A DNA stretch of 64,000 nt, taken from the NCBI RefSeq assembly GCF_013408295.1, contig NZ_JACBYQ010000001.1:1426001-1490000 (forward strand), read 5' to 3'. Shown here one piece after another: positions 33,265-42,972 of the stretch (its first letter is position 1; each line of letters begins with the position of its first letter). Under the pieces are notes generated by a model that was not told where the DNA came from, did no database searches, and saw only the letters and a list, made by a program, of their open reading frames with translations. The DNA comes from Psychromicrobium silvestre (GTDB lineage Bacteria; Actinomycetota; Actinomycetes; Actinomycetales; Micrococcaceae). The position numbers and the translations under genes were made by a program.

Positions 33265-36200
33265 TCCGAGCCTTTACTAACCTAAAGAGGTCTTCGAAGC
33301 GGTCGAAGTCATCCGGAAGGACGCGACGAATTGCTCGTGCGACTTCTTTTTCCTTGAACGTGCTGCCGACCCAGCCATGCGGCTTGCTGGTCATGATGGC
33401 GGTGTCGACCTGGATTGGTGTGGCAGGGTCTGCCCATCCGAAGTCGACGATGGCACGCTGCGCACCATTTGTTGCCCAGGCAGGGTACACAGTGTCGGAT
33501 TCTTTCGAGCCAACCTTCTTGGCATGCGCGATCAGCTGTTCAAGGTATTCCTTGTAATCGATGGCGCCCCGGCGGCGCTGCTCGATGATGGCGTCAAGCA
33601 GACTGGACATGCTCTCGTAGTACTTCGGATTCATCGCATTTTCGTCGACGATGACTTTGCGGATGTTGTTCGCAATGGTTTCGGCGACAGCTTCAGGATC
33701 CTTCTTGATCCCGGCAGGGAGCTTGTCGATAGCGGCCGCCCCTTGTTCAACGATGAGGTCAACGAGCCCGACGTTTTGGAAGTCGGCCACGACCTCTGAG
33801 GCATCGGCTCGGATGTAGGTATCAAGCAGGAATCGCATGCCGGCTTCATATTGTTTGAAGTCGACGTTCTCGCCGGCGCCGAGCTTCACTTCATCACGTA
33901 CCGCTACGTAGTGGGTGACTTCCTTGGCAATAGCTGCAGCTTCAGTGGCGCTGTATCCAGCCTCCGCCATGTCGTTGGCGATGGCTCCGTACGTACGAAC
34001 CAAGGCTGCAACGGACTTGTAGAGTTCGACGCGCTTGGCTTCGTTGTTCTTGATCTGCTGGGCGTTGCCCTGTTCCATCGCGCAGAAGTAGCGCTGGTAC
34101 TGCAGTGTCCCCTGGGGTGGTTCGACAGCTTCGCAGAGCGCGCGTATGCGTTCGAGGGCTTCGTCGAGGTCTCCGCGTGCTTGTTGGACGCGGTCTTTGA
34201 GCAATCCCTCGATGTCGGACTTCTCGTAACCGTCGAGAGCCCCAGACGTGTAGTCCGTGATGGCGTCTTCCAGGGAGTTGAAGAGGTCCTGGTAGTCAAC
34301 GATGTAGCCGTAGTCCTTGTCGTCACCGTCGAGACGATTGACGCGGCAGATGGCTTGGAATAGACCGTGGTCGCGCATCTTCTTGTCGATGTACAGGTAT
34401 GTGGCTGATGGCGCGTCGAATCCGGTCAGCAGTTTGTCGACAACGATCAGGAGACGCATCTGACCGGGCTCATTGATGAACCGGTCTTTGACTTCCTTTT
34501 CGAACTGCTCGATCTTCGTGACCGCTTGGTCAGCCGGTTCATCGAAGTGATCGGCCAGCATTTGCCGATAGATGTCGTATTGGCGCAGTTTTTCAGTTGC
34601 ACCGTGGCCTGAGTCCTCCTTGGAGATGTCGCTAGCCTGAGGGACGTAGCTCGTGACGATGGCGCACTTGCCCTTGAATCCGGCCTGGCAGAACATCTCG
34701 TAGAACTTGCACGCCTGATAGATGCTGGATCCGACGAGCATGGCGTTGCCCTGGTTGTCCATGAGGCGCGGCTTCGTCTCCATGTCGAGCAGGATGTCGT
34801 TAACGATCTGCTTGGATCGCGGCTCGGAGCTGACGACTTTTTGCATCGTGCCCCAACGCTTCTTGAGTTCAGCCTTGGAAAGATCAGTCATTCCCTTGGT
34901 CTTGGCGTCGAACCACTGGTCGATTTTGGCCGCTGAGATGAGATCCTGGTCGATGTTGCGGGCCTCATAGCGTAGGTCGAGTACCACGCCGTCTTCGACC
35001 GCTTCGTTGAACTTGTAGGTATGGATGAAGCTTCCGAAGGTCTCGATGCTGGTTGCTTTATCTGCCTTCAGCAGCGGGGTACCGGTGAAACCGATAAACA
35101 TAGCCCCAGGCAGCAGTTGCTTCATGGCCTTGTGCATCTTGCCGGACTGGGTGCGATGGGCTTCGTCGACGAAGACGAACAGATTGCCCTTGGCGGAGAA
35201 GCCGGCCGGAATCTTGGAGTTGAGCTCGGCAATGAAATCGCCATCAGCGTCGTTCTGAACTTGATCGTCGTCGCCGCCGCGGAACTTGTGCACGAGCGAA
35301 CACATCAGCCATGGGTCATTGCTGTTTAGTGAGCCAATAAGATCGGCCCCGCTCTTCGTGCGGTAGATATCCTCGTTGACACCACTGAAGACTCGCTTGA
35401 TCTGATCATCCAACTCGGTTCGGTCGGTGATGATGAGGACGCGGGCCTGGCTGTCGCCGTGTGTCTGATGTTCGCGGATCCATTTAGCCAGCCACACCAT
35501 AGTGAGGGATTTACCCGAACCTTGGGTGTGCCAAATAATGCCGCCTTCGCGCTTGGCGATGCGGTCCTGGGCGGCCTTGACGCCGAAAAACTGGTTGTGG
35601 CGGCAAGTTTTCTTCGTACCACCGTCGAACACCATGAAGTCGTGGATGATTTCTAAGAATCGGCTCTTTGAACACATCTGCACGAGCGCACGATCGAGCG
35701 GTTCCTCGATGTCCGATGGTTCTTTCCATTCAAGCCAGTACTTCTCCTGGGTATCGATGACTCCGTAGCGCAGTCCCTCGACGTCGTTGCCGGCCATGAC
35801 CAGCTGCACCGTGCTGAAGAATGGGCGGATGAAGTCCTTCTTCTGGTTGCCGATGTTCTGCCGGATGCCTTCGGAGACGGCAACTTTTGAGCGCTTGAGT
35901 TCGATGACGCCGAGCGCCAGGCCGTTGACGTAGAGAACGACATCCGGTCGCTTGTTGTGTTCACCCTTGATCGATACTTCTTCAGCAACCACGAAGTGGT
36001 TGGCCTCGGGGTTGTGCCAGTCAACTAGCCAGACAGTCTCGGTCTGCTCACCGATACCGGGCTTAACTTTCACGCCGTAGCGGAGGAGGTCGTAGACCTC
36101 GTGGTTAGCTTCGTAGAGATTGCGGCCACCGCCAAGAGACGCAGTCTTCTTGAACTGCTCAACAGCTTTGTTGATCAGTTTGGCACCGTAGCCACGGGCC

Positions 36201-36349
36201 TGCAGATTCTGCTCCATCAAGCTGATCTCGATGTGGGAGTTGTCTTCGCGGTACTCCCAGTTGCCTAGGTACTCGTATCCAAGCTCATGTTGGAACAGGT
36301 CGACAACGCGGTCCTGTGTCTTACGTTCAATCTGTCCAACTGTGCTCAT
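33251..36349 (-). CDS. hsdR: Type I restriction enzyme, R subunit
   Basis: A 1032-residue HsdR. The N-terminal nuclease domain has RPDVVLYVNG (Asp136) and GVIELKRSK (Glu150, Lys152). The motor has Walker A HTQGSGKSLTM (276-284) and DEAH at 395-398, then SF2 motifs including a C-terminal VDKLLTGFDAP. A helical domain for contact with the methylase core follows. It cuts unmethylated DNA after ATP-driven translocation. ATGA-type overlap with the preceding GIY-YIG gene. Confidence 0.95.
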   Translation of the reverse strand: MSTVGQIERKTQDRVVDLFQHELGYEYLGNWEYREDNSHIEISLMEQNLQARGYGAKLINKAVEQFKKTASLGGGRNLYEANHEVYDLLRYGVKVKPGIGEQTETVWLVDWHNPEANHFVVAEEVSIKGEHNKRPDVVLYVNGLALGVIELKRSKVAVSEGIRQNIGNQKKDFIRPFFSTVQLVMAGNDVEGLRYGVIDTQEKYWLEWKEPSDIEEPLDRALVQMCSKSRFLEIIHDFMVFDGGTKKTCRHNQFFGVKAAQDRIAKREGGIIWHTQGSGKSLTMVWLAKWIREHQTHGDSQARVLIITDRTELDDQIKRVFSGVNEDIYRTKSGADLIGSLNSNDPWLMCSLVHKFRGGDDDQVQNDADGDFIAELNSKIPAGFSAKGNLFVFVDEAHRTQSGKMHKAMKQLLPGAMFIGFTGTPLLKADKATSIETFGSFIHTYKFNEAVEDGVVLDLRYEARNIDQDLISAAKIDQWFDAKTKGMTDLSKAELKKRWGTMQKVVSSEPRSKQIVNDILLDMETKPRLMDNQGNAMLVGSSIYQACKFYEMFCQAGFKGKCAIVTSYVPQASDISKEDSGHGATEKLRQYDIYRQMLADHFDEPADQAVTKIEQFEKEVKDRFINEPGQMRLLIVVDKLLTGFDAPSATYLYIDKKMRDHGLFQAICRVNRLDGDDKDYGYIVDYQDLFNSLEDAITDYTSGALDGYEKSDIEGLLKDRVQQARGDLDEALERIRALCEAVEPPQGTLQYQRYFCAMEQGNAQQIKNNEAKRVELYKSVAALVRTYGAIANDMAEAGYSATEAAAIAKEVTHYVAVRDEVKLGAGENVDFKQYEAGMRFLLDTYIRADASEVVADFQNVGLVDLIVEQGAAAIDKLPAGIKKDPEAVAETIANNIRKVIVDENAMNPKYYESMSSLLDAIIEQRRRGAIDYKEYLEQLIAHAKKVGSKESDTVYPAWATNGAQRAIVDFGWADPATPIQVDTAIMTSKPHGWVGSTFKEKEVARAIRRVLPDDFDRFEDLFRLVKARNEYR

Positions 36350-37287
36350 GATTCATTTCCCCCAAAATTACTTTCAACATCCTGACTCTGCCAGCTTCCG
36401 AAGCTTACGCCGGTGCCCGGAATGCGCCATTCAACTCGGCCGTTTGCTGCTCTGCCCGCAACGATTGCCGCAGCAGCCGATGGGCTACGGAAGACGATGT
36501 CTTGGTTAAAGATAGCGGAGCCTTCTCCGTCTTGAACAAGCTGCCCGCTCTTAAGGAGTTCGTCGTGGAGAAACTCATAATTGCTTGAGTTCTCAGTGAA
36601 GGAAAGTCGGGCCATTGACCCTTTCTTTACAGTGAACTCGCCATCGACTTCTTGCGCCATTGCTCTGACGCCGTACCTCTTAACAAACATCTCGAAGATC
36701 GGCGAGATGGAAGGGCTAGCCGAAGCCGCCACTTCTGTTGGTTCTGACGGCTGTATGGGTGTCGCCGTCGTCCGAAATATGTTGACGCCGAGCACGGGCA
36801 AGACGATTTTCGCCTGTGCTACGAAGTACTCCATATCCGATATATCGGACTCGGGAAGCGGTAGTAGCGGAGGAGTTGTGCCGTTGGTCAGTCGTGAACG
36901 GTTCGCCTCCTGTGCCAGTGATATGAGCCGCGATTCCAAGTAGCGGGCGTGCGCTTTGGTTAGGTTTGAATCCTTGCTGGTGAGGACAATTGCCCGATCC
37001 CAGAAATCTTTTCCGCCCTGATCTTCGTTACGGGAGTGATGGTAGAGACGCTTGCTGACATCGTCACCTTCGCCGATGTAGGCAACTGATCCGCCCATAC
37101 TTTCGGGATCGTCGCCAAGAAGAATATAGATACCCGTCCGTGATGCTTCAGGACGCTTCAACAGTGCGGCGAGGTCCGAACGTGGCGCAGCCGCAACGTG
37201 ACCTGTCCAGTTCATGATTTCTGCCGTCAAAAGACCGCCGGGGGTGCCGTCAGCCAGGAAAAGGCGAATGGATTTACCGACGCTCAT
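36346..37287 (-). CDS. GIY-YIG nuclease domain protein with C-terminal DUF4357
   Basis: A 313-residue protein. GIYIL at 52-56 and VAYIGEGDDVSKRL at 68-81 form the GIY-YIG core with the conserved Arg. The C-terminal 55 residues (GSAIFNQDIVFRSPSAAAAIV, then VEWRIPGTG) match DUF4357. Such proteins recur inside type I R-M operons. They could add a nicking activity or bind the complex; the role is unproven. It is coupled by ATGA to both hsdS and hsdR. Confidence 0.8.
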   Translation of the reverse strand: MSVGKSIRLFLADGTPGGLLTAEIMNWTGHVAAAPRSDLAALLKRPEASRTGIYILLGDDPESMGGSVAYIGEGDDVSKRLYHHSRNEDQGGKDFWDRAIVLTSKDSNLTKAHARYLESRLISLAQEANRSRLTNGTTPPLLPLPESDISDMEYFVAQAKIVLPVLGVNIFRTTATPIQPSEPTEVAASASPSISPIFEMFVKRYGVRAMAQEVDGEFTVKKGSMARLSFTENSSNYEFLHDELLKSGQLVQDGEGSAIFNQDIVFRSPSAAAAIVAGRAANGRVEWRIPGTGVSFGSWQSQDVESNFGGNES

Positions 37288-38495
37288 GGTGTCACCTCTG
37301 CGGACTGCAATCGAGTGCGGCCCGTCAGGAGTTCTTGCATCATGCCTTGCTTAGCAGCCGTGACCTTAACGAGGCGCGAAACGAGGACGTCTATCTCACT
37401 TGAAATGTCGTCCAGCAAGGTTACCAACCGTTGTTGCTCTGATCGGTCTGGCATCCAGATCTGGAAATTTTTGACCACCTGAGTGTCTAGCACGCCCGCT
37501 GTATTTCCTGCTGAGGTCACGAGCCGTAATAACCTGTCGGCGTTTCCATGGATGGAATAGGTCAAAAACTTCGGGACCAAATTCCGGGATGGCACCAGCG
37601 CTTTCACATCCTGGTTGAAGCAGACGGTGCCTGTCACTAGCGATGCCCGTATCTCCGAATGCAATGCTGAGCCTCTGACGAGGAGCAACGTAGAGCCGAG
37701 TGGCGCCATCTTGCTACCAGCCTTAACAGCGGCTGGTGTGACGAGCTGATCAGACGTTGCCGCCTCGAGCTTCTTTAGCGTGGTCGCGCTTATCCACGGA
37801 ATATCCCCCGACCAGTAGCTAGTATTCGAGCGATTAGGCGTGCCACCGGACAACCATGACGTGACGGACCCGAGAGAAGTCATGTCTGCACGGTCCGCCC
37901 TGTGCGTGAGGAGCTGCTGCATCACCCCTTGTTTGATCGCTTTCTTCTTTGCAATCACTCTGTTCAGGGAAGAGATCAATCGGTCGACGTCAGCTAATAC
38001 TTCAGCAATTCGTTCTTGTTCCGGTTCGGGCGGTAGGGCAATTCGCAAGCCCTTAACGATTGCTGTGTTTACATTTGACTGCGAACCCGTTTGTCCAGCC
38101 GATCGGAGTTCACTCTCGCCGGCCTTTAGCGCATAGAGAAGAAAGTTCTTGTTCGCACCACGAAGTCGCTCCAAAGCGACGAATCCATCGTGAATGCAGG
38201 CAGGAATACCAGTGATAATCGGCAGACCAACTGTGGCTGCAATGCTCATTATCAACGAGCCGGGCTGCAGGAACCGACTGCGTGCCACGCCATCCGGGGA
38301 TAGTCGCTGAGTCGTAGTCAGGAGCGTCAGGCCGTCTGATCTCCCGAGATCAGCAATGCGGACCCATCCCACGTTGCTTGAGTCGCTAAACCATCGAGAA
38401 GAAGCAATCGGACGCGGTGATGCCCCCCGAGACACGGTTGCAATCTCTCCGAGTAGAACACTCGACCAGTCGCTCGGAATCTCAGGCTTGGTCAC
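37284..38495 (-). CDS. hsdS: Type I restriction enzyme, specificity subunit
   Basis: A 403-residue HsdS with two target-recognition domains. Each starts with a Trp/Val/Leu-Gly motif (SDWSSVLLGEIATVSRG at the start; TSLGSVTSWLSGGTP near 205) and ends in a long central or C-terminal helix (ERIAEVLADVDRLISSLNRVIAKKKAIKQGVMQQLL; EQQRLVTLLDDISSEIDVLVSRL). The repeats imply a bipartite target. The recognition sequence cannot be predicted here. Confidence 0.93.
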   Translation of the reverse strand: MTKPEIPSDWSSVLLGEIATVSRGASPRPIASSRWFSDSSNVGWVRIADLGRSDGLTLLTTTQRLSPDGVARSRFLQPGSLIMSIAATVGLPIITGIPACIHDGFVALERLRGANKNFLLYALKAGESELRSAGQTGSQSNVNTAIVKGLRIALPPEPEQERIAEVLADVDRLISSLNRVIAKKKAIKQGVMQQLLTHRADRADMTSLGSVTSWLSGGTPNRSNTSYWSGDIPWISATTLKKLEAATSDQLVTPAAVKAGSKMAPLGSTLLLVRGSALHSEIRASLVTGTVCFNQDVKALVPSRNLVPKFLTYSIHGNADRLLRLVTSAGNTAGVLDTQVVKNFQIWMPDRSEQQRLVTLLDDISSEIDVLVSRLVKVTAAKQGMMQELLTGRTRLQSAEVTP

Positions 38496-40972
38496 TTGAG
38501 CCCCATCTCCGCTAGGTGCAGAGCTACCTTGGAGCTGAGCTTCTCGATTTCGCTTTCCAAGTCACCAAGTGTTGCGTCATATCGCTCGCCGAGTTGCTTT
38601 ATACGAGCGACTAGGTTGTGGGTGAGTTTGGTGACTTCTCCGGTGATTCCGTTGGTGATCGATGTCTTCCACTTATCGTCAAGGACGAGCTCCCGGATTT
38701 CAATCTCTGAGAGGTGGCCGTATTGGGTCAGCGTAGCGATATCGAGCTTCGTCTGACATTCCCTAAGTAGCTTCTTGGTCGCAGCTTCTTTGTCGTATAG
38801 ATCTATCAGGTGCTTCAGAGTGATGATTTCTTCAGGTTCAGCATGTTCGCGCTTGGCGTCTTTGAGCCTGGTCATGGCAAGTGCCTTGCTGATCTTTCCG
38901 TCGTCCATAGCCTCAGCGAGCAAGCCATCTTCGACAGCATGTTCCTCTAGGTATTCCTCAACCTGATGGGTGGCGTCCTCGGCGGCCGCAGTCATATCTT
39001 CAATACGAGCCTGGTCCTCGGCAAAAAAGCGCGAGACAATCAGGGCTGGGGGGATGAGGTCTGCCTTGTATTTAGCTGTATTTCGGCCGCTTCCTATGAC
39101 GAGATCAGGCGTCTCGGAAATCTTGCGGTCCTTGTCCTCGATGGTCTTACGCGGTAACGCTGCTTTGAGCCAGCCTTCGTTCATAATCAGGAATACGTCA
39201 TCATGCATGACACCGTGCCAGTAGGTCATGAGCCGTTCGTAGACGTCGTACTCATCTAAGAGCGGTGCGTTTCTGAACTCCGCCAAAAGTTCGTCACCAA
39301 GAATGGAAATTAGTTCAGATGGCTTGGTATCGCTCGAAATTGACTCGAGGGCAGGGCGATGTGCTCCGTACCATTTGTCCACCTGGGCGAGTGCTTTTTC
39401 GTAGAATCTCGTGAAATCGGCTGAATCTAGGATCGTCTGCTGGACTTCAGCTATATTCACGGTCAATTCGCAATATCCTGACTGGCCGTTCCCAATGAAT
39501 AACTGCCGACGCAGGTCAGGGAAGGCGTCCCAGCTGGCACTGAGCGCGTCGATATCTCGATTGGGGACGCCGCCGTGGATGTGGGCATAGAGATCCTGGA
39601 CATCCTCATGTTCTGAGGAGTCGATGTAACGAGGGATATTCAGATTGAACTCATTGTTGGCGTTGCTGATTTCGTCAAGAGGTACTATGCGTGAGTAGCG
39701 GTCGATTTCTTGTTGCTTATTGAAGACGTCGACTATCTTGTGCATGTCCTGAGATCGAAGACGATTCTTGTTTCCATCCTTCAAAAATCCATTGGAGGCG
39801 TCGACCATGAAGACGCCCGTCCTGCTCTGAGCATTCTCTTTATCTAAGACGATGACGCAGGCTGGGATGCCGGTGCCGTAGAAAAGGTTGGCCGGCAGGC
39901 CAATGATTCCCTTGATGAATCCGCGTTTCACGAGCTGTTTACGGATGTCGGCTTCTTTGTTTCCGCGGAAGAGAACTCCATGAGGGAGGATGACGGCTGC
40001 TTTGCCTGTGCTCTTCATCGACTTCAGAATGTGTAGCAGGAAGGCATAATCACCGTTCTTTTCCGGCGGCATGCCATGTTCGAAACGCCCGAACTCATTC
40101 TCAAGTCCGTTGCTCCACGACTTGATGGAGAAGGGGGGATTGGCCACGATGAAATCGAATGTGTCCAAGGTGTCACCGGTTGTGAACTGCGGGCTAGTGA
40201 TGGTGTCGCCCTTGCGGATGTCGGCAATCGCGTTGTCGTGAAGAATCATGTTCATCTTGGACAGCGCCCAAGTGGCGTTGTCCTTTTCCTGGCCATAAGT
40301 TGTGAGCCCTTGGCGTGATTCGGCCGCGACTTTTAGAAGCAATGAACCCGAACCGCAAGTTGGGTCGTAGACCGTTGCGGAGCGTGGAGTTTCCGGAGTG
40401 ACGCTGATCAGCTTAGCGATAACACGCGAGACTTCAGCCGGCGTGTAGAACTGGCCCTTAGACTTACCGGATTCGGTGGCGAAGTGGCGCATCAAGTATT
40501 CGTAGGCGTCGCCCAGCAGATCATCGCCCTCAGCGCGTGAGCCGCGGAAATCGAGTTCCTGGAAGATAGTGACAAGTTTTGAGAGCCGGTCCTGCATCTC
40601 TTTGCCCTTGCCAAGCTTTTCCTCGTCGTTGAAGTCGGCTAGGTCGATTACCTTTTGCAGGTCGTTGACTTCTGCGAGCTTGGCGATAATCTTGTTGACC
40701 TTGTCGCCGATCTCCTTGTTGCCCTTGACGGCGATCATGTCGTCGAAGGATCCGCCGTTTGGTACGTCGATAAGAGAGTTAGGGTCAGTCTTGGCCTTGT
40801 CGGAGACGTACTTCACGAACAGCATCGTCAGTATGTAGTCCTTGTACTGACTGGCATCCATGCCGCCACGCAGCTCGTCACAGCTCTTCCAAAGTGAGCT
40901 ATAGAGATCCGATTTCTTAAGCGCCACGGCCCGTACCCCTTGCGTTGATCCTGATTCAGTTGAACTTGTCAT
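38492..40972 (-). CDS. hsdM: Type I restriction enzyme, DNA adenine methyltransferase subunit
   Basis: An 826-residue HsdM, longer than the usual 500-550. HsdM_N helices (residues about 20-140) precede the N6-adenine methylase with DPTCGSGS (203-210, SAM site) and NPPF (278-281, catalytic). After residue 480 comes a long charged, coiled-coil-rich extension. The ATG at 40972 follows GGAG by 8 bases. First gene of the leftward operon; its stop overlaps the hsdS start. Confidence 0.93.
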   Translation of the reverse strand: MTSSTESGSTQGVRAVALKKSDLYSSLWKSCDELRGGMDASQYKDYILTMLFVKYVSDKAKTDPNSLIDVPNGGSFDDMIAVKGNKEIGDKVNKIIAKLAEVNDLQKVIDLADFNDEEKLGKGKEMQDRLSKLVTIFQELDFRGSRAEGDDLLGDAYEYLMRHFATESGKSKGQFYTPAEVSRVIAKLISVTPETPRSATVYDPTCGSGSLLLKVAAESRQGLTTYGQEKDNATWALSKMNMILHDNAIADIRKGDTITSPQFTTGDTLDTFDFIVANPPFSIKSWSNGLENEFGRFEHGMPPEKNGDYAFLLHILKSMKSTGKAAVILPHGVLFRGNKEADIRKQLVKRGFIKGIIGLPANLFYGTGIPACVIVLDKENAQSRTGVFMVDASNGFLKDGNKNRLRSQDMHKIVDVFNKQQEIDRYSRIVPLDEISNANNEFNLNIPRYIDSSEHEDVQDLYAHIHGGVPNRDIDALSASWDAFPDLRRQLFIGNGQSGYCELTVNIAEVQQTILDSADFTRFYEKALAQVDKWYGAHRPALESISSDTKPSELISILGDELLAEFRNAPLLDEYDVYERLMTYWHGVMHDDVFLIMNEGWLKAALPRKTIEDKDRKISETPDLVIGSGRNTAKYKADLIPPALIVSRFFAEDQARIEDMTAAAEDATHQVEEYLEEHAVEDGLLAEAMDDGKISKALAMTRLKDAKREHAEPEEIITLKHLIDLYDKEAATKKLLRECQTKLDIATLTQYGHLSEIEIRELVLDDKWKTSITNGITGEVTKLTHNLVARIKQLGERYDATLGDLESEIEKLSSKVALHLAEMGLK

Positions 40973-41165
40973 GCGGCAGTCTCCAGCCACACGACGGTAG
41001 CCACTTAATGTTAGTTTCAATCTACCCGGCGACCATGACAATTTAGGTCATGTGGCCAGCTACAGGCAGTGCTCGCGGGTGGGAGATGACTCGACCTAGA
41101 CCCGCTTGCTGCTGCTCATATTTATACCATGCCGTGCATGTTTATGAAAGGCCTCACCAGGGTGC
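40973..41165 (-). promoter_or_regulatory. Promoter region of the defence operon
   Basis: This 193-bp stretch separates the next upstream gene from hsdM. The AT-rich part around 41118-41128 (CATATTTATACC on the plus strand) is the only likely -10 region. No clear operator dyad is visible. All seven genes down to herA appear to depend on it because no other gap in the operon exceeds 1 nt. Confidence 0.4.
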
Positions 41166-42002
41166 TCAGATGTTCGAATACGCCACGAGATCGACCGCCG
41201 CAATGGTTCGATAGACGGCGAAGCGAATTGTGAGTTCCTCAGGGAGCGACGTACGGTCCTCAAGACTGACGGTCCTCATGCGGGCATCGCGGCCCTCGAC
41301 AGAGATCGTGAGCAGTTTCGTCTCAGCCCGGAGTTCGGGAATAGCCGGAATCGGAACGCCGACCCGGTGTCGCTTCATGGTGTAGGTATCCCGACTTGCT
41401 GTCGTCGCCGGGTGGTTCTCAAGGTCAACGAAGACTTCGCGCTCTTCGAGTTCGTCGTCAGCGGTGTACGCCCACAGCCGGATCAGTGGTGCACGGTCGG
41501 GCAGGGATGCCGTTAACATCTGGTCGATGACGAGCACGAGGCCCGTTTCGGCTGTCCCAGCGACTTCGATACTCAGCAATTCCGTGCCGAGCCGCCCGCG
41601 GATATTGGCGAGATAGACCAGCTCGGCAGCGATGGTCTTCAGCCCTGCGTCGCTCCACCGGCGAGCACTTCGCTGGTCTCTGAGTTGAGTGTCCGACAGT
41701 GTCTCAGCTGTCAGCTGAAGCCGGTCGAGGACGCTATCGGCCTTGGCGCAAATCGAGAGTGCAGCCGCCGCCTCGTTCCGTGCACCTGCCTGAAAGCGGC
41801 GCATCTCACGATCGAACATCATGAAAGCGTCCACTTGGTCGCTGCCGCCGCAAATCTGGCGCAGCGTTTCGAATTGACTGAACTTCTCGATCGTGAGCAT
41901 CCCAGGCCTACTGCGCAGTTCAGTCAATTCAGCGAGGACGCGGGAAGCCAGCTCGGTTCGATCCCCCAGATCCTGGTCAAGAGTTCCTTCCATGGGTCCC
42001 AT
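41166..42002 (-). CDS. Hypothetical protein, mobile-element associated
   Basis: About 278 residues with no motif I recognise. The N-terminal half is helical (ELASRVLAELTELRSRPGM, then FDREMRRFQAGARNEAAAAL). The C-terminal half is beta-rich (LLSIEVAGTAETGLVLVI, REVFVDLENHP, LTIRFAVYRTIA). The start at 42002 or 41993 lacks a good ribosome-binding site, and the frame is open further upstream. It lies on the same strand as hsdM, divergent from the mobile-element genes starting at 42125. Confidence 0.55.
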   Translation of the reverse strand: MGPMEGTLDQDLGDRTELASRVLAELTELRSRPGMLTIEKFSQFETLRQICGGSDQVDAFMMFDREMRRFQAGARNEAAAALSICAKADSVLDRLQLTAETLSDTQLRDQRSARRWSDAGLKTIAAELVYLANIRGRLGTELLSIEVAGTAETGLVLVIDQMLTASLPDRAPLIRLWAYTADDELEEREVFVDLENHPATTASRDTYTMKRHRVGVPIPAIPELRAETKLLTISVEGRDARMRTVSLEDRTSLPEELTIRFAVYRTIAAVDLVAYSNI

Positions 42003-42124
42003 CGTGCCGCGCTGAGCTGCGTCGTGCACTTTTGTGTCACGACACGACCGCCACTCACAACTTGCAATAGGTGTACCGGCTGCTTTTAGGGAGCAGCGAA
42101 CATTCTGAACGGAAAGGTACTGTA

Positions 42125-42434
42125 ATGACCGATTTGACCCGCCGCCCTGGTGGCAATATTCCGCCCTCGAGCTCACCGGAGGGATTCTCTCGAACAGAGG
42201 GCAAGTCGCTGCTGAGGCGTCAGAATGCCGAGGTTGCGAATGGGCTCGTGGCTGCTGCACGCGTCCAGGCCGCCGGCTACGTCGCGGCCACCGGCATGCA
42301 CTTGACTGGCATGTTGAGCCGCGAGGCTCAGTTCCAGTCCGACGGTGACCCCCCGGACCACCGAACGCCTTAACTACATCGCGGATTCCTTTGCCGAGTA
42401 TGCGGCCTGGGAAGTCCGTCGGTTTCAGCGGTAG
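42125..42434 (+). pseudogene. Small helical protein, frameshifted at a C6 run
   Basis: Starts at ATG 42125, 7 bases after AAAGG. The frame is coherent to residue 75 and then hits a six-C run at 42349-42354. As written, it ends soon after at 42373. Removing one C restores RTTERLNYIADSFAEYAAWEVRRFQR and a stop at 42432-42434, giving 102 residues. The restored product is mostly helical; function unknown. Either a real pseudogene or an indel error. Confidence 0.6.
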
Positions 42435-42445
42435 AGGGGTTTGCC

Positions 42446-42691
42446 ATGAAGCACGGATTCGTTGATCCGTTGAAGCCCATGCGCTATGCGGAGCCTGAAG
42501 TCCTGCAGCACGAGGCGGCAGTGCGTCTGTTTATTGGACGCGTCGCGACGCTCGTGGATGAGCTGAATACCGTTGCGAAAGCGGTCAATGCTGATTCACC
42601 ATCCACGGCACGGCACCTGCGTCTCGTGTCGCAGCAGATGTCGGCCATGGCGCTGACGGCGCTGGAGACCTGGCCGAAGGTGCTACGGTAG
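42446..42691 (+). CDS. Small helical hypothetical protein
   Basis: An 81-residue, mostly helical protein (VLQHEAAVRLFIGRVATLVDELNTVAKAV). An AGAGGGG lies 8-14 bases upstream of the ATG. It lies 11 bp after the restored stop of the previous gene and 2 bp before the next, inside a small-gene operon of the mobile element. No family recognised. Confidence 0.6.
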   Translation: MKHGFVDPLKPMRYAEPEVLQHEAAVRLFIGRVATLVDELNTVAKAVNADSPSTARHLRLVSQQMSAMALTALETWPKVLR

Positions 42692-42693
42692 CG

Positions 42694-42903
42694 ATGACGA
42701 TAGTCATCTGGGTGGTCACCCTAGTGGCCTGCGTTGTTGCGATCTTCGCCGCGTACCTGGTCGTCGCCGACTTCTGGAGCGATCGAACGCCGTCCCATCA
42801 GGACCAGATGACCCGCATCAAGCAGGAAGCTGACGCAACAGTGCACCGTCTCGATGCATCCTACCGCCAGGCGCTGCGGGACATGCGCCGCCACCGCCGC
42901 TAG
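42694..42903 (+). CDS. Small single-pass membrane protein
   Basis: A 69-residue protein with one N-terminal hydrophobic helix (residues 2-26, IVIWVVTLVACVVAIFAAYL) and a basic, helical cytoplasmic tail. Its start follows the previous stop by 2 bp, so it is probably translated by coupling. Typical of accessory genes in actinobacterial conjugative elements; no specific function known. Confidence 0.6.
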   Translation: MTIVIWVVTLVACVVAIFAAYLVVADFWSDRTPSHQDQMTRIKQEADATVHRLDASYRQALRDMRRHRR

Positions 42904-42972
42904 CGGAACACACCTGAGAGCCGCCGCTCTCACTCTCCTTTTCATCATTCATCCAGAGAGGGGTTAATTGTC

